A DNA stretch of 64,000 nucleotides, taken from contig CAMBXR010000002.1 in NCBI GenBank assembly GCA_945871955.1, forward strand, positions 62,001 to 126,000, written 5' to 3'. Positions 56,942 to 64,000 of the stretch are shown here, piece after piece (position 1 is the stretch's first letter; each line of letters begins with the position of its first letter). The DNA comes from an uncultured Clostridium sp. Lineage in GTDB: Bacteria > Bacillota > Clostridia > Peptostreptococcales > Peptostreptococcaceae. The position numbers were made by a program, and so were the translations under genes. The notes below the pieces were generated by a model. The model had not been told where the DNA came from. It searched no databases and saw only the letters and a list, made by a program, of their open reading frames with translations.

Positions 56942-57791
56942 CTGAACTCTCCTCGTTTAAAAAGTTATTTATCTCCGATACAATTTCATTCACTTCATTA
57001 TAAAGCTTCTCGGTCATGTCGTAGCATTCAAAAAGTGAGATACCGAGTACTTCAAAAATATGATTTACCTTCTCGGTATATTTTTCAGGTTTATGTTCAA
57101 AAGTTTCAAGCAGTTTTATAGCTTTCTTTTCGTTGATACAATAAGCATTATTACATGCAAATAACACTTGATTTAAGCATGAAATAATACGAAAAACATG
57201 GCCTGCAATATAATATTTATCCTCTGCTCCCGCATTTGCTTTTACAAACATTAAAGAGAACTCTGCTTCAAATATAAAAAAGTTTATCAAGCTCTTCTTT
57301 AGAGCACCAGGGTAAATTTCTGCCTGATTTTTTAATTCGCATAAGCTTTCATTCTTAGCATATTGTATCTTGCTGATCGCCAATTCTCCACGATACATAG
57401 CACTTATATAACCATGGGGATGCCCAGTCTGATAATTGGCAGTAACAATTCCTTGCTCCGTATCTTTGATTATTTGTTCCACCCGTTTTATATCACGTAA
57501 AATCAAGTCAACATGATACCCGTTTATAACTAACCATCCGCCGCCATTAACCCAATCACCCCACGCTCCGGGAGGTACAACAAGGTCGTTTCTATTCTCA
57601 TCATCCAATTCTGTAGCAATTTGATTAATCGCTGTCAGGTCAAATGATTCTGAATTGTAATAGATTCCGATATCTATATCAGAATCCTCTGTATGGGTGC
57701 CTCTTGCACGTGAGCCCCCTAATACAATGCCTTCTATGCAAGGCAAAGAAGATAATTTCTCTGTTACTATTTGAATTACATTATCTACCAT
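56922..57791 (-). CDS. Nucleotidyltransferase-fold protein of the resistance cluster
   Basis: 289 residues. N-terminal NTase motif LGGSRARGTHTEDSDIDIGIYY (G-S and D-x-D) and YHVDLILRD supply the three metal-binding acids. The C-terminal helical region (about 150-289) resembles the fold of other antibiotic NTases. It does not match a named ANT closely enough to assign a drug. It is the first intact gene of the island operon. The ATG follows AAAAGGAGTGTGTTCGT. Confidence 0.85.
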   Translation of the reverse strand: MVDNVIQIVTEKLSSLPCIEGIVLGGSRARGTHTEDSDIDIGIYYNSESFDLTAINQIATELDDENRNDLVVPPGAWGDWVNGGGWLVINGYHVDLILRDIKRVEQIIKDTEQGIVTANYQTGHPHGYISAMYRGELAISKIQYAKNESLCELKNQAEIYPGALKKSLINFFIFEAEFSLMFVKANAGAEDKYYIAGHVFRIISCLNQVLFACNNAYCINEKKAIKLLETFEHKPEKYTEKVNHIFEVLGISLFECYDMTEKLYNEVNEIVSEINNFLNEESSDERKQI

Positions 57792-57813
57792 ACGAACACA
57801 CTCCTTTTATCGA

Positions 57814-58068
57814 TTAAAGACAAAATACTTTCTTTCCGTAGTTCTTCGGGAAGTAATCCTTCCCGATCTGCCAAACATACTGGTCGATTTGCTTCAAGCT
57901 AAATTTATCCAAGCCATAGAAGGCACGGAAATCAATCAGTATATAAGTCTGAGCTGCTTCTTTCATAACCTCATTTGCAAATACAACCTTAATCCCGGGT
58001 CGTTCAAAGCCTACATCCATGCCACCGGCTCCGGTAAACAGGGAAACGGCTATAAGTTTTTTACTCAT
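57814..58068 (-). pseudogene. Truncated/chimeric DNA cytosine methyltransferase
   Basis: 84 residues from the ATG at 58068 after GAGGAG. It opens with the SAM motif SLFTGAGGMDVGFERPG and FANEVMKEAAQTY of a C5-cytosine methylase. It then switches to unrelated sequence (ILIDFRAFYGLDKFSLKQ) and stops. The catalytic PCQ motif and the target domain are missing, so it cannot be active. Its ATG overlaps the stop of the AbrB-like pseudogene by 8 nt, a remnant of a compact operon. Confidence 0.85.
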
Positions 58069-58246
58069 TTTCAGACTTCTCCTCATCGTGGATTTTAAAT
58101 ATTAAGCAATGCTCTTTTGAGTCCAAATAAATATCAAACTTTGTTTTTCCTTTTTCGACCCCTAAATTGGAGATTACCTACTTCGGCAAGCGAACTCGCA
58201 TGTCCTGCTGCAAAAGATAGGTGTCTAAGTATATTCTCTCATCCAT
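58061..58246 (-). pseudogene. AbrB/MazE-like DNA-binding protein gene with in-frame stop
   Basis: The frame starts MDERIYLDTYLLQQDMRVRLPK at 58246 after AAGGAGAA and hits a TAG at codon 23 (plus 58178-58180). It then continues in the same frame (VISNLGVEKGKTKFDIYL ... DEEKSENE) to the TAA at 58061. The second part has the swapped-hairpin AbrB character. A single nonsense change breaks the gene. Confidence 0.72.
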
Positions 58247-58460
58247 ATCCCATTCTCCTTCTAGTGATGGACTAATTTTACCCTATTTTTAGTCTAAGGT
58301 CAATCGGTTTGCTACTCTGGACAGTATAATAATATCAAGCCATCTGTACCAAAAAACGGACTTTAACCTGACAATAGTCCTATTGTCTCAATCGTCAAAA
58401 AAGTAGTTTCTTGTCTCAACCTATCAAAAGGCAGACTATGACGCTATTGTCAAAACACGA

Positions 58461-58516
58461 AAAAAGGGATCCCAGGAGACTGCCAAAATCGGCAAATCTC
58501 TCGGAATCCCTTATTT
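58461..58516 (-). terminator. Terminator-like hairpin just inside the island, after rlmD
   Basis: Outer stem AAGGGAT / ATCCCTT (58464-58470 with 58506-58512), extended by GAGA/TCTC pairs, with an A/T-rich tail. It lies 22 nt past the present rlmD stop and may have replaced the native terminator. Confidence 0.62.
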
Positions 58517-58537
58517 TAAGCCTATTTCTGTACTTTT

Positions 58538-59896
58538 TTACTTGTTCCGTGACAGCAGACAGACAGTCTCCACATGTGGAGTATTTGGGAACATATCCAT
58601 TAACTTAACTTTCTCCACTTTATATCCATAAGCTTCAAATCCTTTTAAATCAAGAACTAAAGTCTTTGGATTACATGATATATAAACTATTTCTTTAGCT
58701 CCAAATCCTGATATATCTCTTATTGCATCTTTATGAACACCTGGTCTTGGTGGATCAACAACTATTAAATCTGGTTTAGCATCTAGATTTTTAACAACTT
58801 TAGCAACGTCACCTGCTATAAATTCACAATTATCAAGTCCATTTAATTTAGCATTTTGATTAGCAGCTACAACAGCTTCTTCTATTAATTCTATACCATA
58901 AACTTGTTTAGCAGCACTTGCCATAACTTGTCCTATAGTTCCTGTACCACTATATAAGTCAAATAATACTTTTCCTTCATGATCTCCAACAAATTCTCTA
59001 GCTATGCTGTATAATTTTTCTGCACCTTTAGTATTTGTTTGGAAGAACGAGAATGGAGATATTTTAAATCTAAGACCTAAAACTACTTCTTCTATATAAT
59101 CTCTTCCATGTAAAACTCTTAACTCATCACAATTAACTGCATCAGCAAGACCATCATTTATAGTGTGTAATATACTTACTACTTCTGCTTTTGTTCCAAG
59201 ATTTAATATCATATCTTTATACTCAGTCATATCGAAATCTTCTTGAGTAGTAGTTACTATGTTAACCATTAATTGATTTGTGTTAACACCTTTTCTAACA
59301 ACTAAGTTTCTTAAGTATCCTTGGTGAGAATTTATTCTATAATAAGGTAGATTTTTTTGTTCAAAATATTCAACTGTAGAAGTTAATACTTTTATAAAGT
59401 CTTCATCAACTAATCTACAATCATCAACTGTTATTATATCTAAATGTCTTCCTTTTTTGTGCATTCCTAGAGTAAGAGGTCCACCTTTTACTTCATCACC
59501 AAAAGTATACTCCATTTTATTTCTGTATAATCTTTCATCTGGACTTCCTTCTATTCCTAAAAATTCAAATCCACTTATATCTTGCTCTTCAAATAATTTT
59601 AAAACTTGTTCAGCTTTTATTTCTAATTGTTTTTCATAAGGAACTGATAATATAGAACATCCTCCACATTGTCCAAAATGCGCACATACTTCTTCAGTTT
59701 CAATTGGTGAGTTTTCTACAACTTCAAGTAATTTTACTTCAGCTTTTTCACTTCTTGCTTTTTTAACGACAGCTTTAACTTTTTGACCAGTTATTCCACC
59801 CTTCATTTTTACTTTTCTTTTTCCTATTAAAGTTGAAGATTCCCCTCCAAACTCCATAGAACCTACTTCAAATTCAATTATGTCTCTTCTTTTCAC
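58538..59896 (-). CDS. rlmD: 23S rRNA m5U1939 methyltransferase RlmD (RumA) with foreign 3' end
   Basis: 452 residues from GTG after GGAGGAAATTATA. N-terminal TRAM domain (GGITGQKVKAVVKKARS), a [4Fe-4S] cluster in CAHFGQCGGCSI, SAM motif LFDLYSGTGTIG, and catalytic Cys in EIVYISCNPKTL. The last codons, after CAT GTG, code ETVCLLSRNK and use GC-richer codons than the rest of the gene; they derive from the inserted island. Function should be preserved. It lies 19 nt after the pseudouridine synthase gene. Confidence 0.95.
   Translation of the reverse strand: MKRRDIIEFEVGSMEFGGESSTLIGKRKVKMKGGITGQKVKAVVKKARSEKAEVKLLEVVENSPIETEEVCAHFGQCGGCSILSVPYEKQLEIKAEQVLKLFEEQDISGFEFLGIEGSPDERLYRNKMEYTFGDEVKGGPLTLGMHKKGRHLDIITVDDCRLVDEDFIKVLTSTVEYFEQKNLPYYRINSHQGYLRNLVVRKGVNTNQLMVNIVTTTQEDFDMTEYKDMILNLGTKAEVVSILHTINDGLADAVNCDELRVLHGRDYIEEVVLGLRFKISPFSFFQTNTKGAEKLYSIAREFVGDHEGKVLFDLYSGTGTIGQVMASAAKQVYGIELIEEAVVAANQNAKLNGLDNCEFIAGDVAKVVKNLDAKPDLIVVDPPRPGVHKDAIRDISGFGAKEIVYISCNPKTLVLDLKGFEAYGYKVEKVKLMDMFPNTPHVETVCLLSRNK
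58563..58581. other. Attachment-site-like sequence, right junction in rlmD
   Basis: ACAGTCTC at 58563-58570 repeats the left-junction ACAGTTTC with one change. A perfect 14-bp palindrome CTCCACATGTGGAG spans 58568-58581, as expected for a recombinase target. Confidence 0.6.
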
Positions 59897-59915
59897 TATA
59901 ATTTCCTCCGCTATT

Positions 59916-60638
59916 TTATCTTTCTTCTATTAATTTAACTTCTTCATCAGTTAATTCTCTATATTCACCTAGATCTAAATTTTCATCTAGCATTAATTTA
60001 CCCATAGATAGTCTTTTCAAGTATACTACTTTTTTGCCTACACTCTCAAACATTCTTTTCACTTGGTGGAATTTACCTTCATGTATAGTAAGTTCTATCT
60101 CTGATAAATCATCACTCTTAAGAATTTTAAGCTGAGCCGGCATAGTTTCATATCCGTCGTCTAATGTAACTCCTTCTTCAAAAGCTTTTATATCTTCTTC
60201 AGTTACTTTGCCCTCTATTTTGGCATAATACGTTTTAGGTACATGCTTTTTAGGAGATAGTACTCTATGAGCCAATTGACCATCATTAGTCAATACTAAA
60301 AGACCTTCTGTATCTTTATCTAATCTTCCTACAGGAAATGGTTCAAAAGCTAAATAAGATTTATCTATTAAATCTAATACTATTGGATCTTTCTTGTCAA
60401 AAGTAGCTGATAAATATCCATCTGGCTTATTCATCATTATATATACAAATTCTCTATATTTTACTATTTCATTATTAAATTCTATTTTATCAACATCTGT
60501 ATCTACTTGCATACCAGGATTTGATATAATTTTATCATTTATTTTTATTAACCCTTGTTTGCAGTACTTTTTTAAATCTGCTCTACTTCCATATCCTAAA
60601 TTAGAAAGAATTTTATCTATTCTTAATTTTTTTGCCAT
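59916..60638 (-). CDS. RsuA/RluB-family pseudouridine synthase
   Basis: 240 residues. N-terminal S4 domain (RIDKILSNLGYGSRADLKKY) and catalytic Asp in FPVGRLDKDTEGLLVLTNDG. C-terminal motif HEGKFHQVKRMFESVGKKV. RsuA-family enzymes modify 16S (U516) or 23S rRNA. First gene of a two-gene rsuA-rlmD unit; the ATG follows AAGGAGGTAAATAT. Confidence 0.93.
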   Translation of the reverse strand: MAKKLRIDKILSNLGYGSRADLKKYCKQGLIKINDKIISNPGMQVDTDVDKIEFNNEIVKYREFVYIMMNKPDGYLSATFDKKDPIVLDLIDKSYLAFEPFPVGRLDKDTEGLLVLTNDGQLAHRVLSPKKHVPKTYYAKIEGKVTEEDIKAFEEGVTLDDGYETMPAQLKILKSDDLSEIELTIHEGKFHQVKRMFESVGKKVVYLKRLSMGKLMLDENLDLGEYRELTDEEVKLIEER

Positions 60639-60814
60639 ATATTTACCTCCTTAAGAAGTATATTTATTTACACATAATCACTATTATATCTTATAATTTA
60701 CGTTTTTGCTTATTATAATTTAATATATACTCTTTTTTATTTTAGTTATATAATATAAATATGATAGGTAAGCTGTATAAGTTTTAAACTTAATTAAAAT
60801 ATGGAGGTTTAAAT

Positions 60815-61678
60815 ATGTTAGTTTCTGCTAAAGAGATGTTAATTAAAGCTAGGGAAGGAAAATATGCAGTAGGTCAATTCAACATAAACAATCTTGAATG
60901 GACAAAAGCAATATTATTAGCTGCTCAGGAAAATAATTCACCAGTTATTTTAGGAGTATCTGAGGGTGCTGGAAAATACATGGGTGGATATGATACTGTA
61001 GTTGGTATGGTAAATGGTTTATTAAAAGGTTTAAATATAACTGTACCAGTTGCTCTACACTTAGACCATGGTTCTTATGAAGGTGCTAAAAAAACTATAG
61101 AAGCTGGATTCTCTTCTGTAATGTTTGATGGTTCTCACTATCCATTTGAAGAAAATGTGGCTAAAACTAAAGAACTTGTTGAATTAGCTCATTCAAAAGG
61201 TATATCTGTTGAAGCTGAAGTTGGTTCAATAGGTGGTGAAGAAGATGGTGTAGTTGGTGCTGGGGAAGTTGCTGACCCACAAGAATGTAAAGCTATATCT
61301 GAATTAGGAATAGACTTCCTTGCTGCTGGAATAGGAAATATTCACGGTAAATATCCTGAAAACTGGACAGGTTTAAACTTCAAAGTTTTAGGGGAAATAA
61401 ATGAAGCTACTGGCTCTATGCCTCTTGTATTACATGGAGGAAGTGGTATACCTGAAGAAATGATAAAAGAAGCTATATCTTTAGGTGTTGCTAAAATAAA
61501 TGTTAATACTGAGTGCCAAGTAGTATTTGCCGAAGCTACTCGTAAATACATAGAAGAAGGTAAAGATTTACAAGGTAAAGGATTTGATCCTCGTAAATTA
61601 TTAGCTCCAGGCGTTGATGCTATAAAAGCATGCGTTAAAGAAAAAATGGAACTTTTCGGTTCTATAAACCAAGCATAA
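60815..61678 (+). CDS. fba: Class II fructose-1,6-bisphosphate aldolase
   Basis: 287 residues. Catalytic and Zn residues: LHLDHGSYEGAKKTIEAG, GFSSVMFDGSHYPFEEN, EAEVGSIGGEEDGVVG and LHGGSGIPEEMIKEAI, plus the C-terminal KINVNTECQVVFAEATRKY. Class II zinc-dependent aldolase of glycolysis. The ATG follows TGGAGGTTTAAAT. Monocistronic with its own terminator. Confidence 0.96.
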   Translation: MLVSAKEMLIKAREGKYAVGQFNINNLEWTKAILLAAQENNSPVILGVSEGAGKYMGGYDTVVGMVNGLLKGLNITVPVALHLDHGSYEGAKKTIEAGFSSVMFDGSHYPFEENVAKTKELVELAHSKGISVEAEVGSIGGEEDGVVGAGEVADPQECKAISELGIDFLAAGIGNIHGKYPENWTGLNFKVLGEINEATGSMPLVLHGGSGIPEEMIKEAISLGVAKINVNTECQVVFAEATRKYIEEGKDLQGKGFDPRKLLAPGVDAIKACVKEKMELFGSINQA

Positions 61679-61988
61679 TTTTAATAGTTTAAATCAAAAA
61701 AATAATCAACTTTAATAGATAGGTACTATTTAGTATCTATCTATTTTTTTATCTTATTAATACAATTATTCTTAAATTCAATAATTATATCTTATTATCA
61801 TTTTAAAGTATTTTTAATAATATAATAATTATAAAACATATCTTTTATACATTATATAGTTTAAAAAATCACTTCTATAATTTTCATTATAACCTTTCAT
61901 TTCTATCTTTAAAATTTATAGAATTTAGTTTAATTATTCAATTAATTATTTACTATAACTAATTTTAAAATGAAAAGGGGGATTTTTC
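61679..61988. other. 310-nt gap between fba and the hydrogenase-type operon
   Basis: Holds the fba terminator (61717-61750) and about 230 nt of very AT-rich leader that should carry the promoter of the nuoE-like operon. No ORF or structured element is evident. Confidence 0.45.
61717..61750 (+). terminator. Terminator of fba
   Basis: Stem AGATAGGTACTA / TAGTATCTATCT with one G-U pair (61717-61728 with 61731-61742) and a following T-run. Confidence 0.78.
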
Positions 61989-62489
61989 ATGTGCGATTTT
62001 GTTTCACAAAACAAAAAATTATTCGATGAATTAGATAGTCTAATCGATAATTTGCCAGAAACTGATGAAAGTGCATTAATATATGTGCTTAAAGAAGCGC
62101 AAGGTATATTTGGCTATCTACCAAAAGAAGTCCAACTTCATATAGCAGGAAAATTAGGTGTAAGCCCTGCAAAAGTATATGGTGTTGTAAGTTTTTATTC
62201 TTACTTCTCTACTAATCCTGTTGGAGAGCACAAAATTAGTGTTTGTTTAGGTACTGCCTGTTTTGTTAAAGGTTCTAAAGATGTTCTTGCTGAGTTAGAA
62301 AAACAATTAGAAATTAAAGCTGGAGAAACTACAAAAGACCTTAAGTTTACTATTGAATGTTTAAGATGTGTTGGTGCTTGTGGTCTTGCTCCTGTTGTTG
62401 TTGTTGACGGTAAAGTATATAGTCGAGTTACACCTGAAGATGTTACCAGCATAATAAATGAGTATCGAGAATTAGAAATGAGTTGTTAG
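61989..62489 (+). CDS. NuoE-like [2Fe-2S] subunit of an NAD-linked hydrogenase or dehydrogenase (HydC/HymA type)
   Basis: 166 residues. The thioredoxin-like [2Fe-2S] domain has Cys in CLGTACFVKGS and CLRCVGACGLAP. The N-terminal helical part (LIYVLKEAQGIFGYLPKEV) is typical of NuoE. In clostridia this gene precedes a NuoF-like and a [FeFe] hydrogenase catalytic gene, forming a bifurcating complex. The catalytic subunit lies beyond the window. The ATG follows AAAAGGGGGATTTTTC. Confidence 0.9.
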   Translation: MCDFVSQNKKLFDELDSLIDNLPETDESALIYVLKEAQGIFGYLPKEVQLHIAGKLGVSPAKVYGVVSFYSYFSTNPVGEHKISVCLGTACFVKGSKDVLAELEKQLEIKAGETTKDLKFTIECLRCVGACGLAPVVVVDGKVYSRVTPEDVTSIINEYRELEMSC

Positions 62490-62504
62490 GAGGGGTATAA
62501 ATAT

Positions 62505-64000
62505 ATGAAAAGAATTAATTCATATGCTGAGTTAAAAGCAACTGTTGAAGAATATAGACCTCTTCTTGATTTAAGAAAAGAAGAAGGTATAAAAGAAGTT
62601 CCTAAAAAAAGAGAAATCCTTGTATGTGGTGATACTGGATGTGCTTCATCTGGTAGTATAAAAGTTTTAGAAGCTTTGCAAGATGAAATAAAAAAAGCAA
62701 ATCTTGAAGATGTTGTTAAAGTTGAATTAACTGGATGTTTCGGTTTTTGTGCTGTAGGTCCAATTGCCAAAATTCATCCTGATAATATTTTTTATGTTAA
62801 TCTTTCTCCAGAAGATGCTACTGAAATAATTGAAAGTCATATAAAAAATAATATAGTTGTTGAGAGACTATTATTTGAAGAGCCTTCTTTAAATAATGCA
62901 AGAGTTTCCAATGAAAAAGATATGTCTTTCTACAAAAAACAAAAACGTATAGCTTTAAGAAATCTTGGTATTATACACCCTGAACGACTTACTGAGTATA
63001 TAGCTAATGGTGGATACTTAGCCCTTGGAAAAGCCTTAAATGAAATGACTCCTGAACAAGTTGTTGAAGAAATAAAAGCTTCTGGTCTTAGAGGTAGAGG
63101 TGGTGCTGGATTCCCTACTGGTGTAAAATGGGAGGCTTGTGCTAAAAATCCGCCTGTCAACGGTAAAAAATTTGTAGTATGTAATGCTGATGAAGGAGAT
63201 CCAGGTGCCTTCATGGATAGATCTTTATTAGAAGGTGACCCTCATAATGTTATAGAAGCTATGGCTATTTGTGGATATGCTATAGGTTCTGACATAGGAT
63301 ATATATATATAAGAGCTGAATATCCTCGTGTAATTGAAAGATTAAAAATAGCTATAGCTGCTGCCGAAGAAGCTGGACTATTAGGTGAAAATATAATGGG
63401 TAGTGGATTTAACTTCCATCTTGAATTAAAATATGGTGCTGGTGCTTTTGTTTGTGGTGAAGGTACTGCATTAATGCATTCCATAGAAGGTAAACGTGGT
63501 GAACCAAGAATGAAAACTTTCTCCTCATCTAAACATGGTTTATGGAATGCTCCTACTTGTCTAAATAACGTTGAAACTTTCGGAAATATTCCAATAATAA
63601 TAACTAAAGGTGCTGATTGGTTCTCTTCTTATGGTACAGAAGACTCTAAAGGTACTAAAGTTTTCGCATTAGGTGGAAAGATAAATAATGTTGGTCTAGT
63701 TGAAGTTCCTATGGGTACTACTCTTCGTGAAATAGTTTACGAAATAGGTGGTGGTATCTTAAATGAAAAAGAATTCAAGGCTGTTCAAACTGGTGGACCA
63801 TCTGGTGGATGTATATCTACTAAAGACTTAGATACTCCTATCGATTATAAATCATTAGCTTCTATAGGTTCTATGATGGGTTCAGGTGGTATGCTTGTCC
63901 TTGATGAAACTGACTGCATGGTTGATATAGCTAGATTTTTCTTAGACTTCTCTGTGGATGAATCTTGTGGTAAATGTACTTCTTGTCGTATAGGTACTAA
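62505..64000 (+). CDS. NuoF-like flavin/Fe-S subunit (HydB/HymB type), cut by window end
   Basis: 498 codons present, frame open at 64000. The ATG at 62505 lies 15 nt after the stop of the previous gene, with AGGAGGGG upstream. N-terminal [2Fe-2S] domain (VCGDTGCASSGS, TGCFGFCAVG); FMN site GLRGRGGAGFPTGVKWE; NAD/FMN-side motif CNADEGDPGAFMDRSLLEGD. The usual CGEETAL motif reads CGEGTALMHSIEG. The final residues SCGKCTSCRIGT hold the Cys of the [4Fe-4S] cluster. It receives electrons from or gives them to NAD(H), with ferredoxin in bifurcating enzymes. Confidence 0.9.
   Translation, partial: MKRINSYAELKATVEEYRPLLDLRKEEGIKEVPKKREILVCGDTGCASSGSIKVLEALQDEIKKANLEDVVKVELTGCFGFCAVGPIAKIHPDNIFYVNLSPEDATEIIESHIKNNIVVERLLFEEPSLNNARVSNEKDMSFYKKQKRIALRNLGIIHPERLTEYIANGGYLALGKALNEMTPEQVVEEIKASGLRGRGGAGFPTGVKWEACAKNPPVNGKKFVVCNADEGDPGAFMDRSLLEGDPHNVIEAMAICGYAIGSDIGYIYIRAEYPRVIERLKIAIAAAEEAGLLGENIMGSGFNFHLELKYGAGAFVCGEGTALMHSIEGKRGEPRMKTFSSSKHGLWNAPTCLNNVETFGNIPIIITKGADWFSSYGTEDSKGTKVFALGGKINNVGLVEVPMGTTLREIVYEIGGGILNEKEFKAVQTGGPSGGCISTKDLDTPIDYKSLASIGSMMGSGGMLVLDETDCMVDIARFFLDFSVDESCGKCTSCRIGT

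Larger units (their letters stand above)
53628..58570. mobile_element. Integrase-less resistance island inserted at the 3' end of rlmD
   Basis: About 4.94 kb between the two junction repeats. It carries ANT(9), a phosphoribosyltransferase, ANT(6), a methyltransferase, a nucleotidyltransferase, a broken cytosine methyltransferase and a broken AbrB-like gene. Base composition is richer in GC than the host. rlmD (rumA) is an established integration site for integrative elements in Firmicutes. No integrase or mobilisation gene is present, so it is probably a CIME-like or decayed element. Confidence 0.75.

Noticed and set aside
1..64000. CRISPR array or tRNA/rRNA genes.
   Set aside because: I saw no regularly spaced direct repeats, no tRNA cloverleaf with a CCA end and no rRNA sequence in this window; a computed scan was not possible.

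Overview
The window is low-GC Firmicute chromosome with mostly clostridial gene content. T-box-controlled tRNA synthetases, an infC-rpmI-rplT operon with an L20-type leader, the sporulation protein YtxC, a BMP-family nucleoside ABC importer, many AAAGGAGG-type ribosome binding sites and an electron-bifurcating-type hydrogenase module all fit the Peptostreptococcaceae (Clostridioides / Paraclostridium / Paeniclostridium relatives). The family placement is inference; I cannot assign a species.

Layout. 1-13.5 kb is housekeeping, mostly on the minus strand: mutS2 (cut by the window edge), pepD on plus, a U32 peptidase-like protein, the T-box-pheS-pheT-zapA unit, ktrB-ktrA-rRNA methyltransferase, and L20 leader-infC-rpmI-rplT. 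13.9-23.7 kb holds a soluble FtsH-like protease (plus), T-box-thrS, ytxC and a BMP lipoprotein/ABC importer operon. 24.1-27.6 kb is a Tn554-family transposition module (tnpA, tnpB, tnpC) with no recognisable cargo. 27.7-53.3 kb returns to ordinary minus-rich chromosome: lipoprotein, DegV, TrmL, VanW-family protein, endonuclease III, Lon-like protease, QueG, RusA, glutaminase, aldo/keto reductase, winged-helix regulators, a TGS/uridine-kinase fusion, signal peptidase I, an RNA m5C methyltransferase, PrsW, a peptidoglycan-binding protein, a very large DUF445 protein, an M20 amidohydrolase and an ADP-ribosylglycohydrolase/macrodomain fusion.

53.6-58.57 kb is a compact aminoglycoside-resistance island: a nucleotidyltransferase, a methyltransferase, an ANT(6)-type streptomycin gene, a phosphoribosyltransferase and an ANT(9)-type spectinomycin gene, preceded by two broken genes (an AbrB-like ORF with an in-frame stop and a truncated or chimeric cytosine methyltransferase). 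The island sits exactly in the 3' end of rlmD. The rlmD frame now ends in foreign sequence, while the apparent original 3' end and terminator lie 4.9 kb away on the far side of the island. An 8-bp site (7 of 8 identical) marks both junctions. No integrase is present between them, so it looks like a non-autonomous (CIME-like) or decayed integrative element.

58.6-64 kb returns to chromosome: rlmD, an RsuA-family pseudouridine synthase, class II fructose-bisphosphate aldolase, and the start of a hydrogenase-type operon (NuoE-like, then a NuoF-like gene cut by the window end).
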